From Syntrophobacterales bacterium (GTDB taxonomy: Bacteria > Desulfobacterota > Desulfobaccia > Desulfobaccales > 0-14-0-80-60-11): a stretch of DNA of 31,462 bases. The DNA lies in the NCBI GenBank assembly GCA_023229795.1, contig JALNYP010000045.1:1-31462 (forward strand). Reading direction: 5' to 3'. The position numbers and the translations under genes are program-made. Shown one piece after another: positions 1 to 8,318 of the stretch. The notes below the pieces were generated by a model. The model was not told where the DNA came from, made no database searches, and saw only the letters and a program-made list of their open reading frames with translations. The stretch's first letter is position 1. Each line of letters starts with the position of its first letter.

Positions 1-54
1 CAGGAAAGAGGGTTCCGGGCTCAGTGGATCCTGGGCGGTAAGGGTGCGGGGCAT
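1..54 (-). CDS. 5' end of a leftward gene, cut by the window edge
   Basis: An ATG on the minus strand opens 18 codons that run off the left edge without a stop, beginning MPRTLTAQDPL. An AAGGA ribosome-binding site lies 9 nt upstream. A plausible sigma-70-type promoter sits a further 25-50 nt upstream. The gene is divergent from the outer-membrane efflux gene and could encode its regulator or a partner, but nothing in 18 residues identifies a family. Confidence 0.4.
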   Translation of the reverse strand, partial: MPRTLTAQDPLSPEPSFL

Positions 55-79
55 TTCGTAACATCCTTAATTTATTAGG

Positions 80-107
80 ATAATACGAAAACCGCACTTG
101 TTCACAA
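80..107 (-). promoter_or_regulatory. Candidate promoter of the leftward edge gene
   Basis: On the minus strand TTGTGA and TATTAT are separated by 16 nt, and the -10 lies about 25 nt upstream of the candidate ATG. The -35 overlaps a small inverted repeat, CTTGT-TC-ACAAG (97-108), which could be an operator. Motif reading only. Confidence 0.35.
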
Positions 108-299
108 GCTAAGGTGTCAAGTAAAAAATCGCCTCCGGGAGAAATTTTTTCATAGTATTTACTCTATATCACATGCAATTTCCTAACCGGACATTGCTGG
201 GATTTAGGGGGATTTAAAAATCAGCAAGAGGAATAAATTTGTGGCAAACGCGATAAATCCCCCGAAATGTCATCGGGTGAGGCCTTGAGGGAACAGGTT

Positions 300-1901
300 A
301 TGCTATTGCGTTTACGGAAGGTCTGGGGGATAGGCCGGGCACCCGGCCGGCTCGTGCCGGCACTGGCGGCCGGGGCGCTGTTGCTGTTCAGCGGCTGTTC
401 GGTCGGGCCGGATTATATGCGGCCGCCGGCCGAAACCCCCGCGGCTTACAAGGAAAATGCCGGCTGGAAGGTGGCCCAGCCCCAAGACGAACTGCCCCGG
501 GGAGCCTGGTGGGGGATCTATCATGACCCCCGGTTGAACGCCCTGGTGGCCCAGGTCGATATCAACAACCAGAATATCGCCCAGGCGGAAGCCAATTTCC
601 GCCAGGCCGTGGCCCTGGTGCGCGTCGCCCGGGGGGCCTATTTTCCTACGGTCACCGGCGGACCTTCCTGGTCGCGGTTCAGGAGATCGGAGAATCTCGG
701 GAGCAGTAATAGAAATCTGGCCGGCGCCTCGGGAACCGGAGTAAACCCCGGCAATATCAGTACCGTTCCGGGGGCTACTTTATCGGACTACCTGCTGAAC
801 TTCGCCGCCTCCTGGGAACTGGACATCTGGGGCAAGGTGCGCCGCAGCGTCGAGTCCAGTAAAGCCAGCGCCGAGGCCACCGCCGCCACCCTGGAAGTGG
901 CGCGCCTCTCCGCTCAGGCCACCGTGGCTCAAAACTACTTTCTGATTCGGTCCCTGGATTCCCAAAAAAAGCTTCTGGATGATTCGGTGGCCGCCTACCA
1001 GTTGATCCTCAATCTGACCAAGAACCGTTACAACCGGGGCGTGGCTTCCCGGGGGGATGTCGCCCAGGCCGAGACCCAGGTCAAGAGCACCCAGGCCCAG
1101 GCCATCGACCTCGGCGTGCAGCGCTCCCAACTGGAGCACGCCATTGCCGTGCTCCTGGGGAAGCCCCCCTCTACCTTCTCCATCCCCCTAGCGCCGCTGG
1201 CCGTCAAGCCCCCGCCCATCCCCGCCGGAGTGCCTTCGGAACTCCTGGAGCGCCGCCCTGACATCGCCGCGGCCGAAAGAAACATGGCGGCGGCCAACGC
1301 CCAGATCGGCGTCGCCATCGCCGCCTATTACCCCACCATTACCCTGAGCGCCACCGGGGGCTTTGAGGCCTCCACCGCGCCCCTGTGGTTTACCTGGCCC
1401 AGCCGCTTCTGGTCTTTGGGCGCCGCCGCGGCGCAGACCATCTTCCAGGGCGGGGCCCTGGTAGCCCAAACCGACGCGGCCCGGGCAGCCTACGACTCCA
1501 CCGTGGCCGCTTATCGCCAGACGGTGCTTACCGGGTTTCAGGAAGTGGAAGACAATCTGGCGGCGCTGCGCATTCTTGGAGACGAGCAGAAGGTCCAGGA
1601 TGAGGCGGTGCGAGCCGCCCGGGAATCCGCGCGGGTGAGCACCAACCAGTATAAGGCCGGGACCCTCGACCATCTGGCCCTCATGGTGGTGGAGGTGGTG
1701 GCCCTGAACAACGAAAGGACCGCGATCACCATCCAGGGCAACCAGTTGAGCGCCAGCGTGCTCCTGGTCAAGGCCCTGGGCGGCGGCTGGAAAGCGTCCG
1801 ACTTGCCTGCCGCCTTTAATGGCCCGCCGCAGCCGGCCGCCAGCCCTGCTGTCCCCGCGCCTCCAAGCGCGCCCCCGGCGGCAGGACGCGCCGGCGATTG
1901 A
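300..1901 (+). CDS. NodT-family outer-membrane efflux lipoprotein (OprM/CusC type)
   Basis: Trimeric outer-membrane channel component of a tripartite efflux pump, expected to dock with a periplasmic adaptor and an inner-membrane transporter. The 533-aa product starts with a basic and hydrophobic signal and a lipobox ending LFSGC, so Cys33 should be lipidated. It is followed by the family opening SVGPDYMRPP. Two outer-membrane efflux (OEP) repeats follow, with the recurrent ELDIWGKVRR, LLERRPDIAAAERN and FQEVEDNLAALR motifs. An ATG 33 nt upstream is in frame, but the start used here has GAGGGA 7 nt before it and places the signal sequence properly. The C-terminus is Pro/Ala-rich. No adaptor or RND gene is in the window, so its substrate is unknown. 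The gene may continue a locus to the left or act with a pump encoded elsewhere. Confidence 0.9.
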   Translation: MLLRLRKVWGIGRAPGRLVPALAAGALLLFSGCSVGPDYMRPPAETPAAYKENAGWKVAQPQDELPRGAWWGIYHDPRLNALVAQVDINNQNIAQAEANFRQAVALVRVARGAYFPTVTGGPSWSRFRRSENLGSSNRNLAGASGTGVNPGNISTVPGATLSDYLLNFAASWELDIWGKVRRSVESSKASAEATAATLEVARLSAQATVAQNYFLIRSLDSQKKLLDDSVAAYQLILNLTKNRYNRGVASRGDVAQAETQVKSTQAQAIDLGVQRSQLEHAIAVLLGKPPSTFSIPLAPLAVKPPPIPAGVPSELLERRPDIAAAERNMAAANAQIGVAIAAYYPTITLSATGGFEASTAPLWFTWPSRFWSLGAAAAQTIFQGGALVAQTDAARAAYDSTVAAYRQTVLTGFQEVEDNLAALRILGDEQKVQDEAVRAARESARVSTNQYKAGTLDHLALMVVEVVALNNERTAITIQGNQLSASVLLVKALGGGWKASDLPAAFNGPPQPAASPAVPAPPSAPPAAGRAGD

Positions 1902-1925
1902 GGTTTCTCGATCAGCTCGGTTGGA

Positions 1926-2570
1926 TCAACCTCCGGCTTTGTATTTTTCCCCCAAACGCCGCAGCTTCTCTACCTCTGCCGCGGGCAAGGGCGGCAGCGG
2001 TCCCTGGAGCCGCGCCGCCAGCACCACCCGGGCGGTGTGTTCCAACTTCTCCATTTTGCTGTAGGCGTCCCGGACGTCGCGCCCCACGGTCATGGCGCCG
2101 TGCCGGGATAGGAGGACGGCGTCATATTCCCGGATGAACTCCCGGATGGAGTCCGGCACTTCATCGGTGCCGGGGGTGGCATAGGGCGCGGTGGGAATTC
2201 CCCCCAGGGTGATCACCACTTCCGGCAGGATGGGTTCCAGCAGGTCGATCCCCGCCAGGGTGCAGGCCGTGGCGTAAGGCAGATGCGCGTGCACCACGGC
2301 GGCCACGTCCGGGCGCAACTCATAGGCCAACAGGTGCATGCGGATTTCGGAGGTGGGCTTCCCTTCCCCCAGGATCACTTGGCCCTCCAGGTCCACGGTG
2401 ATCACCTGCTCCGCCTCCATGAGGCCTTTGTGGACCCCGCTGGGGGTGGTAAGCAGCCGGTCACCCAGACGCACGCTGACATTGCCGTCGGTGGCGGCAA
2501 GGTAATTTTTCCGGTGCAGCATCCGGCAGATGCAGATGATGTCCTGCTTCAATTGTTGCTCAGTTGACAT
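1926..2570 (-). CDS. Class II aldolase/adducin family protein, L-fuculose-phosphate aldolase-like
   Basis: Zinc-dependent cytoplasmic aldolase that would cleave a ketose 1-phosphate to dihydroxyacetone phosphate and an aldehyde. The 214-aa length is that of FucA. Zinc ligands are visible as VVHAH (His94, His96) and LLSRHG (His157). The catalytic Glu75 lies in KPTSEIRMH, and the phosphate-binding TTPSG follows residue 40. These positions match E. coli FucA (E73, H92, H94, H155) with a constant shift of two. The ATG has TAAGGA upstream. It lies 69 nt downstream of an RpiR-type regulator on the same strand, which suggests a sugar-phosphate responsive operon. The true substrate cannot be read; fuculose, rhamnulose, ribulose or methylthioribulose phosphates are all possible in this family. 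Confidence 0.88.
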   Translation of the reverse strand: MSTEQQLKQDIICICRMLHRKNYLAATDGNVSVRLGDRLLTTPSGVHKGLMEAEQVITVDLEGQVILGEGKPTSEIRMHLLAYELRPDVAAVVHAHLPYATACTLAGIDLLEPILPEVVITLGGIPTAPYATPGTDEVPDSIREFIREYDAVLLSRHGAMTVGRDVRDAYSKMEKLEHTARVVLAARLQGPLPPLPAAEVEKLRRLGEKYKAGG

Positions 2571-2639
2571 GACTATCCTTAAAGGCCGCGTCGGCCCGTA
2601 TTACCGCCCCTCTGGGGGCGCCGAGCCTCAGGCCGGCGA

Positions 2640-3536
2640 TTATTTGGTGGGTTCGCGCATCACGCCCACCTTGACCATGGCCTTTTCCATCTTGGCCAGG
2701 GTCTCCTGGGCCTGGGCGCTCAAGCTCTGGGACATGGAGGCGGACAGGGCATCAAGAATCGTGATCTGGCAGACCAGGGAAGCCACGGCCTCCTCGGGCA
2801 GACTCATCTCCCGCGAGGCGGTAACCAGGGCCGGGGCGCAGATACGGGCCAGGGGCGACAGCGAATTATTGGTGATACACATGACCCTGGCGCCTTTCTC
2901 CTGGGCCACCCGCACCGTTTCCACGATTTCCCGGGTGGTTCCCGAGTTGGAGATGGCCAGCACCACGTCATCCTGGGAAAGGAGGGAGGCGGCCATCAAC
3001 ATCAGGTAGAAATCGGTGTACATGAAGGCCTTGATCCCCAGCAGGAGAAAACGGTTGCCGGCGTAAGCCACGGCGGGACCAGAGCCGCTGACCCCGATCA
3101 CCAGGACCTGGCGGGAGTTTGTGAGGAGTTGGACCGCGGCCTCGATGGCCTCGATTTCCAAAATCTCCAGAGTATCCTGCAGCGCCGCGGTGTTGGTTTG
3201 AAAGACCTTGCTGATCAAGGCCCCATCGCCTTCGTGGCTCACCTCTTCATGAAAGCGCGTCGACGGGATCACCATCTCCCGGGCCAGGGCAATCTTAAAA
3301 TCCTGGAATCCCTTGAAGCCCAGGATGCGGCAGAACCGCATGACGGTGGCCTCACTGACGTGGGCGACTGCGGCTACTTCGTTGACCGAGGCATAGATCG
3401 CCATCTCCGGTTGCCTCAGGATAACGTCGGCCACCTTCTGCAGGGCGGTTTTCAGGGAAGGATAAAGTCCCCGAAGTCTGATGAGCGTGCCCGTTTGGGG
3501 ATCCCGACTGCTGGTATCCGGGGACATGATCTCCAT
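2640..3536 (-). CDS. MurR/RpiR-family transcriptional regulator (HTH + SIS)
   Basis: Sugar-phosphate-sensing DNA-binding regulator. The N-terminal RpiR-type helix-turn-helix spans roughly residues 15-95, with the family motif AAVAHVSEATVMRFCRILGF followed by FQDFKIALA. A SIS domain follows at about 125-265, with VIGVSGSGPAVAYAGNRF and AISNSGTTREIVE as phosphosugar-binding loops. I chose the ATG with AGGAG 7 nt upstream, giving 298 aa. A start 21 nt earlier has no ribosome-binding site. It is followed on the same strand by the class II aldolase, so the pair probably forms one operon in which the regulator senses a substrate or product of the aldolase. The ligand is not deducible. Confidence 0.9.
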   Translation of the reverse strand: MEIMSPDTSSRDPQTGTLIRLRGLYPSLKTALQKVADVILRQPEMAIYASVNEVAAVAHVSEATVMRFCRILGFKGFQDFKIALAREMVIPSTRFHEEVSHEGDGALISKVFQTNTAALQDTLEILEIEAIEAAVQLLTNSRQVLVIGVSGSGPAVAYAGNRFLLLGIKAFMYTDFYLMLMAASLLSQDDVVLAISNSGTTREIVETVRVAQEKGARVMCITNNSLSPLARICAPALVTASREMSLPEEAVASLVCQITILDALSASMSQSLSAQAQETLAKMEKAMVKVGVMREPTK

Positions 3537-3646
3537 AACCGATCTCCTAAATTTCAATAGATAATGTTTATTTTAACTACTAATGTTGGCCATGAATAGA
3601 AGGCCTTTTGGGCGCGAATTTTTATACTCCAAACCCTTGACCGGGT

Positions 3647-5167
3647 CTAGCGCAAGCGCTGGACCATCTCCAGGGCTTGCTGCCGGGTCCGGATCAGGCC
3701 TTCCCATTGAGCCTCCTCGACGGCGCTGAGGAGTTGGCGGAATTGGGGGCCCGGGGTCAGACCCAGGCGGATCAGATCATGGCCGTTCACGAGCTTGGGG
3801 TGCTGTTCCTGCGGCTCGAGGCGCTCTTTCAGAAACCGGTAAGCCGCATCCGCCAGGTCCGCCAGCACCGCTTCCGAGTCCGGGGGCTTGAGCTCGCCCT
3901 GGCCCGCCAGACTGTCAGCCATGGCCAGGGCAAAGAGCCCGGCCAGTTCCGGCCGCGCCGCCCGCACCAGCCGCCCCAGGGCCCGGAAACTCAGTTCCCG
4001 CTCCCGAAAGGCCGGCAGCAACAAAAACGGCCGCATGTGCGCCTGGATGAGCATGGTCACCGTCTTGGTCTCCGCCTGACTGCACCTGAGCCGCGCCGCC
4101 ACCTGGCTGAAAATCTCCAGCCCCGCTTTTTCGTGATAATAAAAAATATAACGGTCGGGGTCGCTACGGCGATCCCGCACCCGGGGCTTGCCCGCGTCAT
4201 GAAACAGGGCGGCCAGCTTCAGGAGCACCGCCTTGGGGTGCGTGTGGGCATAACGGTCCACCTCGGCCGCCATCTCGCCAAAATACGCCGCCGGCGCCGC
4301 CAGTACTTCCTCCAGGCCGGCCACCGTCGCCATGGAATGGCCGAAGACATCCAGGTGATGGAAGCCGTTCTGCTCCACTCCTTTCATGTCCTCCAGTTCC
4401 GGGAACACCTGGGCCAGAAGCCCCGCGGCCTCCATGGCCGCGAGCACCGGGGCGGCGGCCGGGGCCGCGAGGAGCAGGAATAACTCCTGGTGCACCCGTT
4501 CCCCCGCCACCCGGGGAAATTCCGGCGCGGTGCTCTGGATGGCCGCCGTCGTTTCCGGGGTGATCTGAAAGCCGTGGGTGGCGGCGAAGCGATAGGCCCG
4601 CAGGAGCCGCAGGGGATCGGCGCGGAAGTTTTCCGGCGCGATCAGGCGCAACACGCCCCGGCTGAGATCAGGGAGGCCGCCGCAGGGATCGATGAGCGCT
4701 AGCGGCGCCCGCCCTAAAATCGCCTTCAACTCCACGGCCAGGGCGTTGAGGGTGAAATCCCGGGCCTGAAGATCTTCCTTAAGGGTCGGCGCCCGGAACT
4801 CGGCCAGGTCCAGGATCTCCTCGCCCCGGACCACCCGGGCGGCGCGCTCGGCCTCATCCAGCAGCACATAGGTGCCGCCCAAAGCCGTCGCCAGGTCCCG
4901 GGCCAACTCCAGGGTCTGGGCCGAGACCGCCAGATCCAGGTCCGGCGTGGTGCCGCCCAGGGCCAGTTCCCGCACCGATCCCCCCACCAGATAGACCTCG
5001 AGGGCGCGGGAGGCCGCCAGTTCGGCCAGGGTCAGCAATGACCGCCGGGAGGCCAGGCCGCGGCTGCCCTGCTGCAGGTTGTCCAGGAGAGTCCCGATGG
5101 CCCTCGGCGGCGGGGTTTTCGCAGGCTGCCCGGACGGCCCGGCGTTTCCGGTGTTTAAGTATTCCAT
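3647..5167 (-). CDS. CCA tRNA nucleotidyltransferase / poly(A) polymerase family with HD domain
   Basis: Class II nucleotidyltransferase that adds or repairs the CCA end of tRNA, or polyadenylates RNA. With the ATG start the product is 506 aa. Visible motifs: the active-site strand VGGSVRE (61-67) with PDLDLAV carrying the metal-binding D76 and D78, RDFTLNAL (136-143), the PLRLLRAYRFA neck motif, GERVHQEL near 222, and an HD phosphohydrolase domain with LFHDAGKPR (H323, D324). The usual RD of the first motif is RE here, a conservative change. An upstream TTG could add 21 residues but lacks a ribosome-binding site. It is divergent from radA across an AT-rich gap. CCA-adding, A-adding and poly(A) specificity cannot be separated by eye; many deltaproteobacteria split CC- and A-adding between two enzymes. 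Confidence 0.87.
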   Translation of the reverse strand: MEYLNTGNAGPSGQPAKTPPPRAIGTLLDNLQQGSRGLASRRSLLTLAELAASRALEVYLVGGSVRELALGGTTPDLDLAVSAQTLELARDLATALGGTYVLLDEAERAARVVRGEEILDLAEFRAPTLKEDLQARDFTLNALAVELKAILGRAPLALIDPCGGLPDLSRGVLRLIAPENFRADPLRLLRAYRFAATHGFQITPETTAAIQSTAPEFPRVAGERVHQELFLLLAAPAAAPVLAAMEAAGLLAQVFPELEDMKGVEQNGFHHLDVFGHSMATVAGLEEVLAAPAAYFGEMAAEVDRYAHTHPKAVLLKLAALFHDAGKPRVRDRRSDPDRYIFYYHEKAGLEIFSQVAARLRCSQAETKTVTMLIQAHMRPFLLLPAFRERELSFRALGRLVRAARPELAGLFALAMADSLAGQGELKPPDSEAVLADLADAAYRFLKERLEPQEQHPKLVNGHDLIRLGLTPGPQFRQLLSAVEEAQWEGLIRTRQQALEMVQRLR

Positions 5168-5246
5168 AAGGTCCCGTTGAGAGACGTGGGCGGCGATGCC
5201 CCTGTGACTGGCCGGCTCAAGAAAATACAATTGGATATTTTAATTT

Positions 5247-5274
5247 ATTATAATATAAAAATGCTCTTTCACAA
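5247..5274 (-). promoter_or_regulatory. Candidate promoter of the nucleotidyltransferase gene
   Basis: On the minus strand TTGTGA and a perfect TATAAT are separated by 16 nt in an AT-rich divergent gap. Transcription would start near 5240 and give a leader of about 70 nt before the ATG. Confidence 0.5.
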
Positions 5275-5379
5275 GTTCTCAGCCTTACTAAATTTTCCTT
5301 TTCAAGATAATTCTCTTCTGGCCGTTTGGCAAAGTTCAGGTAAAATTTACTCACCTTTTCATGAGGATAACAGGAGATT

Positions 5380-6747
5380 ATGACCGCGCGCCCCGGTAAA
5401 TCCGTGTTCATCTGCCAGACCTGCGGCTATCAGGCCCCCAAATGGCTGGGCCGCTGCCCTGACTGCGGCACCTGGAGCTCCATGGCCGAAGAGGCGGCCC
5501 CCACCGCGCCGGTGCCCAACGTGCAATTGCCGCCCCGGCGCCGGGCCCCGCAGCCCTTGATCGAACTGCGCACGCCCCCAGAGGTCCGCCAGGTGAGCGG
5601 CCTGACGGAATTCGACCGCACCCTGGGCGGCAGCGTGGTCCAGGGCTCGGTGGTCCTGTTGGGCGGCGACCCCGGCATCGGCAAGTCCACCCTGATGCTT
5701 CAGGTGCTGGACCGGCTCTGCCGCGGCGGCCTCCAGGGACTATATATTTCCGGGGAGGAGTCCGAAAGCCAGCTCAAGCTCAGGGCCGACCGCCTGGGGA
5801 TCACTTCCCCCGGCGTGCTGGTGGCCACCGAAACCTGCCTGGAAAACATCCTCAAGATCGTCGAAGAGATCCAGCCGGCGTTTCTGGCCCTGGACTCGGT
5901 GCAGACCCTCTACACCGCCACCCTGCCCGCGGCCCCGGGCTCCCTGACCCAGGTCCGGGAGACCGCCTTCCGCCTGGTGCAGCAGGCCAAGATCACCGGC
6001 ATCGCCACCTTTCTCATCGGCCACGTCACCAAGGAAGGGGCCATCGCCGGCCCCATGGTCCTCGAGCACCTGGTGGACACGGTGCTCTACCTGGAGGGCG
6101 ACCGCAGCCACGCCTTCCGCCTGCTGCGCACCGTCAAGAACCGCTTCGGCCCCACCCACGAACTGGGCGTCTTCGAGATGCAGGAAGCCGGCTTGATGGA
6201 GGTGGCCAACCCTTCGGGGCTGTTCATGGCAGAGCGCTCCCTGGAAGTGCCCGGCGCGGTGGTGGTGCCCAGCCTGGAGGGCTCCCGTCCCATCCTGGTC
6301 GAGGTCCAGGCCCTGGTGTCGCCGTCGTCGCTGGCGCTGCCCCGGCGGCAGAGCATGGGCGTGGACCCGGGCCGCGTCTCCCTGCTGGTGGCCATCCTGG
6401 AAAAACGGGTGGGGCTGGGTATGGGCGGCCAGGACCTGTTCGTCAATGTGGCCGGCGGGGTGCGCCTGTCCGAACCCGCCGCGGACCTGGGGGTGGCCCT
6501 GGCCATAGCTTCCTCTTTCCTCGACCGCCCGGTGCCCGCGGACACCCTGATCTTCGGGGAAGTGGGCCTCACCGGCGAAGTCCGGGCCGTCAGCGCCCCG
6601 GAAGTCCGCCTCAAAGAAGGCGCTAAACTGGGGTTTTCCCGAGCCCTGCTGGCCCAGCGGCAAAAAGCCTCCCTGGGCGAGTTCCCCGGCCTGGAATTGA
6701 TGGGCGTGGACACCCTGAGCGCGGCCATCAGGAGCATTTTTCCGTAA
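5380..6747 (+). CDS. radA: DNA repair / branch-migration ATPase RadA (Sms)
   Basis: RecA-like DnaB-type ATPase that drives branch migration during homologous recombination and repair. The 455-aa product has full family architecture. An N-terminal C4 zinc finger uses C12, C15, C26 and C29. Walker A is GGDPGIGKST (95-104). The RadA-specific KNRFG motif lies at 253-257. A C-terminal Lon-protease-like domain begins around residue 275 (GVDPGRVSLLVAILEKR, GEVGLTGEVRAV). An ATG follows an AGGAGAT site by a short spacer. It reads away from the nucleotidyltransferase gene and is followed by a 333-nt non-coding gap, so it appears to be a single-gene unit. Confidence 0.97.
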   Translation: MTARPGKSVFICQTCGYQAPKWLGRCPDCGTWSSMAEEAAPTAPVPNVQLPPRRRAPQPLIELRTPPEVRQVSGLTEFDRTLGGSVVQGSVVLLGGDPGIGKSTLMLQVLDRLCRGGLQGLYISGEESESQLKLRADRLGITSPGVLVATETCLENILKIVEEIQPAFLALDSVQTLYTATLPAAPGSLTQVRETAFRLVQQAKITGIATFLIGHVTKEGAIAGPMVLEHLVDTVLYLEGDRSHAFRLLRTVKNRFGPTHELGVFEMQEAGLMEVANPSGLFMAERSLEVPGAVVVPSLEGSRPILVEVQALVSPSSLALPRRQSMGVDPGRVSLLVAILEKRVGLGMGGQDLFVNVAGGVRLSEPAADLGVALAIASSFLDRPVPADTLIFGEVGLTGEVRAVSAPEVRLKEGAKLGFSRALLAQRQKASLGEFPGLELMGVDTLSAAIRSIFP

Positions 6748-6984
6748 AGAGCAGTGGCCAATGGTCAGTGGTTGGTGGTTAGGGAAATGCCGCAGGAGTT
6801 GGAAATAGAGAAAAGCTTCGTAGGGCGCGTCGTACACGACTACATTTCTTACTAGCCAGTAAGGCATGACGCGCTACCGTTATTAGGGGTCGTCTCAAAA
6901 AACGGAAAAATAAAGCACGCCAAGTTTTTTGGCACTGTCGCGAAGCGACCGGCTGCCGATCCAAACTATCAGCCAATTCTTCTT
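6748..6984. repeat. Non-coding gap rich in small inverted repeats; possible mobile-element debris
   Basis: No gene is seen between radA and the PepSY cassette. The stretch holds an imperfect hairpin (6820-6835 with 6864-6877; GCGCGTC against GACGCGC, extended by GTA/TAC across a bulge) and a nested GTCGT-AC-ACGAC. It also holds GCCAA/TTGGC arms (6919-6923, 6929-6933), a perfect GTCGC-GAA-GCGAC hairpin (6937-6949) and AGCCAA/TTGGCT arms (6971-6988). It falls exactly where base composition drops into the transferred-looking cassette, so an old insertion junction is plausible. No transposase remnant is recognisable. Confidence 0.4.
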
Positions 6985-7018
6985 GGCTAATTATGGGCTA
7001 ATTCTCGCGATGTATAGT
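6985..7018 (+). promoter_or_regulatory. Candidate response-regulator box and -10 element upstream of the PepSY gene
   Basis: Two identical half-sites GGCTAATT start at 6985 and 6996, an exact 11-bp period. TATAGT (7013-7018) lies so that the second half-site covers the -35 position. Tandem direct repeats of 10-11 bp period overlapping the -35 are typical of OmpR/PhoB-family activators, and such a regulator is encoded 1.3 kb downstream. The match to this particular regulator is inference. Confidence 0.5.
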
Positions 7019-7080
7019 GATTGTAACGGTGGACGCAAATGCGCCTGACCGAATGAAATCAAGTCGAGAGGAATATTATC

Positions 7081-7392
7081 ATGAAAGCATCTAAGAAGTA
7101 CGTAACGCCCTTGTTGGGTCTGTTTCTGATGGCCTCCGCAGCCAATGCGTTCGCCTATACGGGCCAGAAATTAGCCGGAGAGGCAAAGATCAGTCTGGAA
7201 CAGGCACGGGTGATTGCCCTCAAGGCCCATCCCGGAAAAATTACCGATGAGGAACTGGAACAGGAGAAAGGGGGTAGCGGCCTGCGCTATTCGTTCGACA
7301 TCCGACACGACAAGGTCACGCAGGAAGTTGGCGTGGACGCCAAAACTGGCAATTTGCTGGAAAACGCACCGGAAGGTCCTAACGCGGACTAA
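7081..7392 (+). CDS. Exported PepSY-domain protein
   Basis: Small periplasmic protein of 103 aa. A signal peptide with hydrophobic core LLGLFLMASAANAFA is followed by a PepSY domain, seen as ISLEQARVIALKAHPGKI, a Glu-rich turn, then YSFDIRHDKVTQEVGVDAKTGNLLE. Single-domain PepSY proteins often sit beside OmpR-type two-component systems and are thought to modulate or report periplasmic conditions, though a defined role is rarely shown. AGAGGA lies 8 nt before the ATG. It is first in the PepSY-DUF347-regulator-kinase cassette. A terminator follows its stop, so it can be transcribed alone at higher level than the genes behind it. Confidence 0.85.
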   Translation: MKASKKYVTPLLGLFLMASAANAFAYTGQKLAGEAKISLEQARVIALKAHPGKITDEELEQEKGGSGLRYSFDIRHDKVTQEVGVDAKTGNLLENAPEGPNAD

Positions 7393-7409
7393 GCTCTAAG
7401 GTAGAGAAT

Positions 7410-7446
7410 GCCCCCTTCCTCCTATTGAGAAATGGGGGCTTTTCTT
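7410..7446 (+). terminator. Intrinsic terminator after the PepSY gene
   Basis: A GCCCCC/GGGGGC stem (7410-7415, 7434-7439) with a partly paired loop is followed by TTTTCTT. It separates the PepSY gene from the DUF347 gene. Confidence 0.75.
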
Positions 7447-7530
7447 CGGGCCTCACGAGCACTTTTCAGTTGCTCAAAAAATATTAAATGAACATCTATC
7501 ATAAAATTGGCAAGGAAAAAGGGAAGTCGT

Positions 7531-8289
7531 ATGGACAATATTACTGAACGTACCTTAAGCAAGGTTCCAGAAGTTACCTTGATTTTCTGGATCATTAAAA
7601 TCGCTGCTACCACACTGGGTGAAACCGGTGGTGATACAGTGTCTATGTCGATGAACCTGGGTTATCTTGTTGGAACAGCCATTTTCGCAGCAATCTTTCT
7701 AGTCGCTGTGGCTGCCCAAATTAAGGCAAAAGGATTTCACCCATTCCTCTACTGGACAACCATCATCGCAACGACAACAGTTGGAACGACGTTGGCTGAT
7801 TTTGCAGACCGTTCCCTTGGTATCGGCTATACCGGTGGAGCCTCTCTGCTGTTTTGCCTTTTGATGGCGTCTTTGGCCATCTGGTATATATTACTAGGCT
7901 CTGTTTCAGTTGATACTGTGAGTTCTCCGAAAGTAGAAATATTTTATTGGATAACGATCATGTTTTCTCAGACCTTGGGTACCGCACTGGGGGACTGGAC
8001 GGCCAGCACGGCGGGACTTGGATACCGTGGCGGGGCAATCATCTTCAGCGTCCTTCTGGGAGTTGTGATCGTAGCCTACTACTGGACAAAGATATCTAGA
8101 ACTCTGCTTTTCTGGGCGGCGTTTATCCTTACTCGCCCCCTTGGAGCTGTGGTGGGTGATTTTCTCGACAAGCCACTTAACGCCGGTGGTCTCGCATTAA
8201 GTCGCTATTTTGCTTCGGCTGCCCTTTTTGCATTTATGCTGACTTGTATTTTGATTTTCAAACAGAGGGCAGCAGAAAAGGCTCATTGA
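7531..8289 (+). CDS. DUF347 / COG4705 four-repeat integral membrane protein
   Basis: Polytopic inner-membrane protein of 252 aa made of four tandem DUF347 units, each with two predicted membrane spans and a conserved small motif. The motif appears as TTLGETGGDTVSM, TTVGTTLADFADRSLGIGYTGG, QTLGTALGDWTASTAGLGYRGG and PLGAVVGDFLDKPL. The repeated Gly/Asp in membrane segments suggests a transport or ion-binding path, but the family has no established biochemical function that I can cite. An in-frame TTG 24 nt upstream exists; the ATG after GGGAAG is preferred. It precedes the response regulator by 29 nt and is probably co-transcribed with it, making it a candidate target or sensor partner of that system. 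Confidence 0.85.
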   Translation: MDNITERTLSKVPEVTLIFWIIKIAATTLGETGGDTVSMSMNLGYLVGTAIFAAIFLVAVAAQIKAKGFHPFLYWTTIIATTTVGTTLADFADRSLGIGYTGGASLLFCLLMASLAIWYILLGSVSVDTVSSPKVEIFYWITIMFSQTLGTALGDWTASTAGLGYRGGAIIFSVLLGVVIVAYYWTKISRTLLFWAAFILTRPLGAVVGDFLDKPLNAGGLALSRYFASAALFAFMLTCILIFKQRAAEKAH

Positions 8290-8318
8290 AGCGCGGCGCA
8301 TTAGCCGAGGGAGGATAA

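Noticed and set aside
5168..5230. Longer N-terminus of the nucleotidyltransferase from an upstream TTG
   Set aside because: No ribosome-binding site, AT-rich promoter-like sequence immediately upstream, and the residues do not resemble the family.
6748..6984. Possible insertion sequence
   Set aside because: Only small inverted repeats are visible; no transposase frame or matching terminal repeats with target duplication.
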